DNA from: Lujinxingia vulgaris
GTDB taxonomy: Bacteria > Myxococcota_A > Bradymonadia > Bradymonadales > Bradymonadaceae
Assembly: GCF_007997015.1 (NCBI RefSeq)
Contig: NZ_VOSM01000001.1
Location: 744,001-808,000, forward strand
Reading direction: 5' to 3'
Length of the DNA stretch: 64,000 nt
This document shows positions 52,182-61,200 of the stretch, one piece after another; within the stretch, counting starts at the first letter, position 1, and each line of letters starts with the position of its first letter. Below the pieces are notes generated by a model that saw only the letters and a program-made list of their open reading frames with translations, had not been told where the DNA came from and searched no databases. Both the position numbers and the translations under genes were made by a program.

Positions 52182-52289
52182 TGCCAGACGGCTTCACCCC
52201 CCGAACAGTGTAGGATACCGCGCTCGCCATCAGCCTTAACGCATGCCTCCTCGCGTCAGGCACTCCCGCTCTACAGACAGGTAAGATCG

Positions 52290-55200
52290 ATGACCGATCA
52301 GCTCCGCGCGCTCCAGGACCAGTTGGCCACCGACCCCGGTAACCCCGACATCTTCCGCGCTTTCCAGAGCCTCTGCTGGGAACACGGACACTGGCAAGAA
52401 GCCCTCTCCGTGGCTCGGGAACAGGCCAGCATCAGCACCCTCTCGCCAGACTACGAGAGCCTCGCGCAGAGCCTCCACACCCTCGCCGAATCCCTCCAGC
52501 CCGGCCCCGAAAAGGCCCGCGCACTCCTGGCCCTGGGCGATCTTTACCTCAACGAGCTCAACCAACGCCCCCGCGGCATGGAAGCCTACCAGGCCGCCTT
52601 CAAAGCTCACCCCGAAGATGCCCTCCCGCTCCAGCGTGCCTCCGCCGTCTACCTCGAGCACGCCGAATGGGAGAACCTCCTCACCACACACCAGATCGAA
52701 GCCCGAGTCGCCACCGAGCCCGCTCAGCGCACACGTCTCCTCCTCGCCATCGCCCAGATCCACGCCGAGCACCGAGACGACATCGCGACCGCCCTCGAAA
52801 CCCTCGCGCAAATCGATCACCCCGATCCCCTCGTCGCCCAGCTCACCGCCCTTTATGAGCGCGGCATCACCGTCGCCGACGCCATCGACGAAGCCGATGA
52901 GCTCGCCACCGCGCTCCTCGCCGAAGGGGAGGGCGCCGACGCCGCGCAGGCCTGGCTCGAAGCCGCCCAGCTCGAATACGACCGACTCGCTGGACAACCC
53001 CCGCGCGCCCTCGACTTCGCCCGCAAGGCCCTCGACGCCGACCCCGACAACGAGGACGCGCGCCTCATCATCGACGAACTCAACGCCCAACCCGACGCCT
53101 CCGGCCAAACCTCCAACGACACCGACCCCATGACCCAGCCTGGCTCCACCCCCGAAGACGCCCCTGCAACTCAAAAGCGCTGCGTCAGCGCCTTCTTCGA
53201 TGCCATCCCGCCCTTCGATGGCGACCTCGACCAGGCCCGGCAGGCTCTCCAGGATGACCCCGCCAACCTCTCCGCCCTCGCCACCATCCGCGCCGACCTG
53301 CGCGGGCAGGGCGACCTCGGCCAACTCGCCGAAACCCTCGAACACGCCGTGCGCTACCTCCGCAAGCGCGACGGCGAATGGGAGGTCATGACCGAGCTCG
53401 CCAGACTCTACTGGCTGGAGCTCAACGACGACGAACGCGCCGAGTACTACTTCAAGCGCCTCAAACTCCTCGATGACGCCCACCCCGACGTCTTCGCCTT
53501 CTACGAAGCCTACTACGAAGACGCCGGCGACTGGCGAAAGCTCTTCTCCCTGCTCGCCGGACGCCTCACCCAGCTCGATGACCGCGACGACTACTGGCTC
53601 GTCGCCGAGCGCCTCTCCGACATCGCCGAGACCGAACTCGGCAGCGCCGAGAAGGCCATCGACGTCTGGAAAAACTTCCTCCGCGAGTTCCCCGCAGATC
53701 TTGAGGCACGTCGCCGCCTGCGACACCTCTACGAAGATCACGGCAAGTGGAACGCCCTCGTCGACCTCATCAAAGACGAAGTCCGCCAACTCGAAGAGAC
53801 CGACCCCGACAACGCCCCCGAGCGTATCGCGCTCCTCGAAGAGATGGCCGACATCTACCGCGTCCGTCTCAACCTCGACTCCATGCTCATCACGATCATG
53901 GCCCAGATCCTGGAGCTCGACCCCCTCCACCCCTCGGCCTTCGATCAACTCCGCGACCTCTACGAAAAGAACCGCCGCTTCAACGACCTCGCAAGCCTCC
54001 TCTCCGACGCCGCCGAGCGCGCCGCAGAGCAGGGCGACATCGGCCGCGCCGTCGGCCTCCTCCTCGAAGTCGCCGACATCTGGCAGGAGCGCCTCAATAA
54101 CGTCACCCAGGCCATCCCTTACCTGGAGCGCGTCATCGAGATCGCCCCGGAAGAGGCCGACGTCCGCGACCGCCTCCGCCAGATCTACGAGCAGCGCCGA
54201 GACTTCCGCTCCCTCTTCGACCTCGAGGTCAAAGAGGCGGTCCTTGAACTCGGCGACCTGCGCGAGACCCGCCTGACCGAACTTCTGGAGATGGCCCGCG
54301 AGAAACTCCGCGACCCCGAGCGCGAAGCCCGTGTCCTCGAAGCCCTCACCGAATCCCACCCCTCCGAAGAGCGCCTCGACGACCTCCAGCGCACCTACCG
54401 TCGCCTCGAAGACTGGCGCGCCCTCGCCAGCCTCCTCGAATCCCGGGCGCCCTCATTCGAGCCCGACAAAGCCCTGGCCGTCTGCGAAGATGCCGCACGC
54501 CTCTACCACCATCGCCTCTCCGACCTCGACGAGGCCGCTCGCGCCTGGCAGGCCATCCTCCATGAGAACCCCGACCACCTTGAGGCCTTCGACAGCCTCA
54601 GCGAGATCTTCGGCCACACCTCCCAACTCGACGCCCTCGAAGACCTCTACCTCAACGCCGAGCGCCCCGAGGACCTCTACCAGCGCCTCGACCTACTGAC
54701 CGAAGGCCGCGACGACGCCGACGTCGTCGACCTCCGCGAACGCCAGGTCCGCATCGCTCAACAACACCTCCAGGACAACGCCCGCCTCATCACCGCCCTG
54801 GAAGACCTCCTCCTTCGCGCTCCCGACGACGACGCGCAGGCCGCCCTCTACGAGCGCCTGCTCCCCGTCTACGTCGCCGAGTCCCACTTCGATCGCGCCA
54901 TCGAGGCCCACCAATTCCTTCTCGCACGACGCGACGAAGACGGCCCCCGCGTCGAAACCATGCTCGCCATCGCCGACCTCGAACACCGCCGCGGCCAGCC
55001 TGACCAGGCCCTGGCCTTGGCCCTCAAGTGTTTCGAGCGTTTCCCGGCCGACCCCGAAATCCTCGACGTCTCCCTCGACTACGCCCGCGCCGCATCCCTC
55101 CAGCAGACCCTCGCCGACGCCTGGATCGAAAGGGCCGAGTCCATCGACGACGAAGCCACCCAGAACGACCTCTTCACACGCGCGGCCACGCTGCTCGCAG

Positions 55201-58200
55201 AAGACCTCCAGCAAACCGAGCGCCCCATCGAGCTCTTTGAGCTCCTTCGCCCCCGCCTTCCCGAATCCATCGAAGTACTAGCGGCGCTGGACCCTCTCTA
55301 CGACCGCGCTGGCCGCCACGAAGATCGCGTCGACACCCTCCGCGCTCAAATCCAACTCCTGGCAGAGCAGGGCGCCGCAGACGCCGACCTCGTCGACCAG
55401 CTCTCCAAAATCGCCGACGTCCAGCGCGCTCACCTCGACCAGAAAGACGCTGCCCGCCAGACCTACATGGAGATCCTCGATCGCGACCCCGATCACCTCG
55501 GCGCGCTCCGAGGCGTCAAAGAGCTCCACCGCCTCGACGAGCGTCACCACGACGTCGCCGAGTTCCTCATGCGCGAGATCCCTCTGGCCGCCTACGAGGG
55601 CCCCGAAGCCGTCTGGCGCGCCCGCATGGAACTCGGCGACCTCATGCGCGACCACCTTGATGACCCCCACGGCGCGCTCCGAGCCTACGCCGAGGTCTTA
55701 GGGGAAAACCCCGAACACGACGGCGCCCTCACCGCCGCCCGTCAGTTCCTCGATCGTGACGACTTCGCCCGCGACGCCGCCTTGCTCCTTGAGCCCATCC
55801 TCCGCGACCTCAACGCTCACGAACCCCTCGCCGAAGCGCTCGAGGCTCGACTCCGAGTCTGCGACGACCCCTTCGAAGAGCAGGAGATCCTCGACGAGCT
55901 CATCCCCCTCTACGCCGACGAGCTCAAGGACCTCGAAGCTGCCTTCACCCACGCCTGCCGCCAGTTCAACATCGACCCCGAACGCGACGATATCTGGCTC
56001 CGCGTCGAACAGCTCGGCGCCCGCCTCAACCGATGGGCCCTCATCGAAGAGATGTTCACCGCCCAGAGCCCGCTGCTCGGCCATGAGTCTCCCACGCGCT
56101 TCGACCTCCTCCGCCACCTCGCCGCCATCCGTGAGCACCAGCTCAAAGACCGCCCGCGAGCCCTCGAAGCCTGGGAGCGCCTCCACGCCTACGACCCGAT
56201 GGACCTCCCCACCGTCGAAGCGCTGGAACGCCTCTACCGCAAAGACGAGCGCACCGCCGATCTCGTCGATATCCTCCGCAAGCGCGCGCTCCTGGTCGAC
56301 CTCGACGAAGATCGCGTCAACCTCCTGGCCAAAGCCGCAACCCTCCTCGACCAGTCGCTCCACCAACCCGTCGACGCCATCGAACTCTACCGCGAAGTCC
56401 TCGCCATCGAGCCCGATCACACCGACGCCGTCGACGCCCTGGAGCGTCTCCTCCGCGATCAGCAGGCCTGGCACGACCTCGACGCCTTACTCGCCGAACA
56501 GGCCGACCAGACCCTCCAGCCCCAGCGCCGCCGCGCCTTCCTGCGACGCCTCGCCAGCCTGCGCTTCGAACAACTCGACGACCTCCCCGGCGCCGTCGCC
56601 ATCAGCATCGATCTCCTCGAAGACGATCCCGGAGACGACGCCGTCCTGGCCTTCGTCGCTGACCTCGACGAGCGCCTGGCCTCCGAGGCCTCCTGGCCTG
56701 AGCTCCGCCTCGATCTGGCCCGCACTCTCGAACCCATCTACCGCCTGCGCAGCGAGTACGACCGTCTCGACCACGTCCTCGCCATCCGCCTCGACCTCTG
56801 CGAAGAGCCCTTCGAGCAACTCGAAATCCTCGATGAACTCGTCACCCTCCGCCACAAAAAGCTCAGCCGACCCCGCCAGGCCTTCGACGCCATCGCCCGC
56901 GCTGTCCTTCTGCAACCCGACGACGAGGACCGTCGCAAGCGTCTCATCGAACTCGCCAACGCCGTAGACGCCCTCGACGAGGCCGCCTCCACCCTCGAAC
57001 AGGCCGCCACCCGCGCCGACGCCTTCGCCGCTGGCGCCATCTGGAAACGCGTCGGGCAGCTCGCCACCCAGAAGCTCAACGACGCCACCCGTGCCATCGC
57101 CGCCTTTGAGCAGGCTCTTGAACTCGATCCCAACGACATCCCCGCCATGGAAGCCCTCGAGCGCCTCTTCGAGTCCACCGGCGATACCGAAAACCTCAGC
57201 CTCGTCCTCCTGCGCCAGGCCGAGGTCGCCGGCTCCGACCAGCGCCTCAAACTCCTGCGCCGCGTCGCCATCCTCCAGGAGCAGGTCCTGGGCAACGCCC
57301 CCGACGCCATCGACACCAACCGCCTCGTCCTGGAGGCCGACCCCACAGACCTCCAGGTCGTCGAGGCCCTCGAGCGCCTCTACGCCGAGCAAGACCTGCA
57401 CTTCGAACTCGCAGAGCTCCTCCAGCGTAAGGCCGAACTCGTCGAGGAAGGCGCCGCGCGCATGGGCGTCCTCGCCAGACTTGCCGAGGTCTACGAACAC
57501 CAGCTCCACGACCTCGAAGAAACCGTCGCCACCTACCGCCGCATCGTCGCCGAAACCCCGGGGCATCTCCACGCTCTGGCCCAACTCGACCGCATCCTCC
57601 GCGATGAAGCCCGCTGGGCAGACTGGGTCGACGTCGCTCGCCAGCGCCTCGACAGCCCCGCGGCCCGCGATCCCGAACTTCGCCTCGATCTCGAACTTCG
57701 CCTGGGCTCCGCCCTCGCCGATGAACTCTTCGACACCGCCGAAGCCCTCCAGGTCTTCCGCGCCATCTTGACCCGCGTCGAGGATCAACCCGACGCCGTC
57801 GCACGCCTCGAAGCCTTCGCTCAGGACGACGCCTGGGTCGAGGACGTCGCCCCCGATCTCCGCGAGATCTACCGCCGCAACAACCGCTGGTCCCGACTCC
57901 TCGAACTCCTCGACCGCCTCGCCACCCAGCTCCTCGACCCCACCGAAAAGGCCACCGTCCTCTTCGACCGCGGCGTCATCGCCCGCGACCGCTTCGACGA
58001 CCGCGGCGAGCTCGCCATGACCTGCTTTGCTCAGGCCTGGGCCCTGGAGCCGCAGCGCGAAGGCTACGGCGACGCCCTCATCTCTCTGGGAAGCCGCCTC
58101 CAGGCCTGGGACACCCTCACGGAGCATCTCCGCGCCGTCCTCGAGCGTGCCCTCGAACCCCGCATGCTCCTCGACCTCCACCTCAAGCTCGCCATGATCT

Positions 58201-61200
58201 TCGGCGACGCACTGGGCGATGAGGCCGAGTCCGAACACCACCTGCGCGAAGTCCTCGCCATGGAACCCTCCCATGCCGAAGCCCTCGCCAGCCTCATGTC
58301 GCTCCTCGACCACCAGGAGCGCTGGCACGACCTCATCGAACTCTTCGAGGCGCGCCACCAGGCTCTCATCGACACCAAACCCTCCGACGCGCTCACCTTC
58401 CTGCGAAAGATCGCCGACCTGCAGGAGAACCGCCTCAACGACGCCTTCTCCGCCGTCGAAACATGGCGACGCGTGCGTGCCCTCGAGCCCCGCGGCCAGC
58501 ACGCTCTCGACAACCTCGTGCGCCTCCTCTCCGAGCAGCAGCGCTGGGAGGAACTCGCCGACCTCTACACCGACATCGCCGCCTCCAGCAGCCTCCCCTC
58601 CGAGGTGCTGCAGGCCGAACTTGCCCTGGCCGACCTCTGCCGTGGTCCTCTCCACGAAGTCCCCCGCGCCGTCGAACTCTACGGCCGCGCCCTCGACATC
58701 GACGCGGAGCATCCCCACGCCATCACCTCGCTCGAATCCGTCTTTGACGAAGACCCCGAACACAGCGCCCTGGCGGCCCTGCACCTCGAACCCCTCTACC
58801 GCCAACGCAAAGACCGCGCCCGCCTGGCACGCGTCCTCGACGTCCGCGCCGCCGCCAGCGACCTCCCCGCCGAGCGCCTCACCTGGCTGCGTGAGCTCGC
58901 CCACATCGTTGACCATGAACTCAACGATCCGGCCTGGGCCTGGCAGATCCATGGCCGCATCTTTGCCCTCGACCCCGCGGATCAGCCCGCCCGCGACGCC
59001 CTCGCGATCCTCGCCGCACGCGTCACCGACCCCCACCAGGGCTGGCTCGCTCTGGCCGAGCGCTACGACGCCGTCCTGCGCGAAAGCTACGAGATCGACG
59101 ACGCCCTGCGCGCACGCCTCCGCGTAGAGCAGGCCGAGATCTTCGCCGACCGCCTCCTCGACACCCCTCGCGCCTCCGACGCCGTCAACCTCGCCATGGG
59201 CCTCGCTCCCGACCTCGAGCGTGCCATCGACCTGCGCGAGCGACTCCTGGAGCGCGAGCGCGATTGGCACGCCCTGGCCGATCACTACCGCCTCCTCGCC
59301 GAGCAGCAGCCCGAGCACGCCGCACCCTGGCTCGAAAAGCTCGCCGTCCTCTTCGAAGAAGTCCTCGGCGACGTCGAAGCTGCCACCGACACCTACAACC
59401 AACTTCTCGAAGTAGACCCCACCTCCGCCTCCTACCGCGCCTCCCTGGAGCGACTCCTCGCCCAGGTCGAACGCTGGTTTGACCTGGCCGAGATCTACCG
59501 CTGGCGCATCAACGACGCCCTCGATCCCGACGTCGTCCTCGACAACCGCTTCAAACTCGCCCGCCTCCAGGAATCCCACCTCGACGCCGTCGAAGAAGCC
59601 ATTGAGACCTACCGCTCCATCCTTGAGGACGAACCCTCCCACGGCCCCTCCATCCGTGCCCTGGAGGGCCTCCGCCACGACCTTGAGCGTCGCAGCGGCC
59701 CCTGGGAGCCCATGCGCTTGAGCGTCATCGACCTCCTCCTCAACACCTACGACGAATCCCTCGCCTGGCAGCGCATCGACGACCTCCTCGAAGAAAAGGT
59801 CCACCTCCTCGATGACGTCGCCCAAAAGGTCCAGGTCCTCGTCGAACGCGCCCAACTCATGCTCCGCGTGAGCGAAGACGTCGTCGAACGCTCCCAGGCT
59901 CTCATCACCCTGGCGCGCGCCTACTGTCTCGACCCCTCCAACGCCGAGATCGAAGAACTCGTCGAAGTCCTCGCCACCGACCTCGACGCCTGGCAGCGCG
60001 TCATCCCCATCTACCTCGCTGCGCTCGAAGACTCCGACGACGTCGCCCGCCAGGGCCGCATCCTCGCCGCCATCGCCCGCGTCTACGAAGGCCCCCTCGA
60101 CGACAAAGAGAGCGCCATCGCCGCCTACCAGCAAAGCGTCGAGATCGCCCCCGACACCGAAGACACCCTCAGCAAACTCCAGGAACTCTACGGCGAACTC
60201 TCCAAATGGGAGCCCCTCGTCCAGATCCTGGAGCGTCGCCTTGCTGAGACCTACGACCCCGAGGAAGGCAAAAGCCTGCGCGTGCGCATTGCCCGCATCT
60301 ACGACGAGACCCTCCACCAGCCCGACCAGGCCCTCCGACTCTACGAAGAACTCCGACAGGACGACCCCGCCGAGCTCTCCTACCTCCTCGTCATGGAGCG
60401 CCTCCTCGAATCCCTCCAGGATTACGAGGGCCTCGAAGCTCTGCTCATCGACAAGCTCAGCATCGTCGACGGTGACACCCTTCGCTCACGCGCCTTCCAT
60501 CGCCTGGGCCAACTCCGCCGCGATCACCTCCAGCGCCCTGATGACGCCATCGCCAGCTTCATCGACGCCTTAGGCATCAACCCCGAGGACACCGACGCCC
60601 TCGATGCCCTCATCGATCTCTACAACGCCAACCAGCGCTGGCCCGAACTCCTCGACACCCTCACCACCCGCCAGGACCTCCTCGACCCCGAGGCCCTCGA
60701 CGACATCACCGCCCTCGAAGTCCGTCAGGGCGACGTCCTCGCCGAACACCTCAACGATCCCCTCCAGGCCCTCGAACGTTACGCCAACGCACTCGCCCGC
60801 GACCCCCGGAACTACCTGGTCCGCGGCGCGCTCTTCCGCCTGATGACCCACCCCGAAGCCCTCGTCCCCGCGGGCCAGGCCCTCCAGCAGGCCTACCGCG
60901 CCGGCGAAGAGTGGGACGAACTCGAAGCCCTCTACGAGCGCATGATCGAACTCAGCGAGGTCCCCGAGCAGCGCGCCGGCCTCTACATCGATCTCGCCCA
61001 ACTCCAGATCGACGCCTTTGACCTCCCCGTGAAAGCCTTCGCCACCCTGGGCAGAGCCCTGCGCGACGTCCCCCAGGTCGACTTCCTGCGCGAACAACTC
61101 CAACTCCTCGCCGAACACCTCGGCTTCCAGGACGACCTCGTCGCCCTCTACGAAGAAGCCCTTGAACTCGGCGTCGACGACCTCGAAGTCCGACGCTCCA

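Larger units (their letters stand above)
51632..52289 (+). other. C/T-rich intergenic spacer before the giant TPR gene
   Basis: No gene is supported in these 658 bases. From about 51695 to 52140 the plus strand is mostly C and T with few purines. It holds the terminator of the preceding gene, a 43-bp tandem repeat and a candidate promoter, listed separately. Confidence 0.65.

Noticed and set aside
56487-60317. A 1276-codon open frame on the minus strand inside the giant TPR gene
   Set aside because: Its translation is rich in Gly, Val, Glu and Asp without any family motif. Long antisense frames are expected opposite GC-rich genes with C/G third positions. The plus-strand TPR frame explains the DNA.
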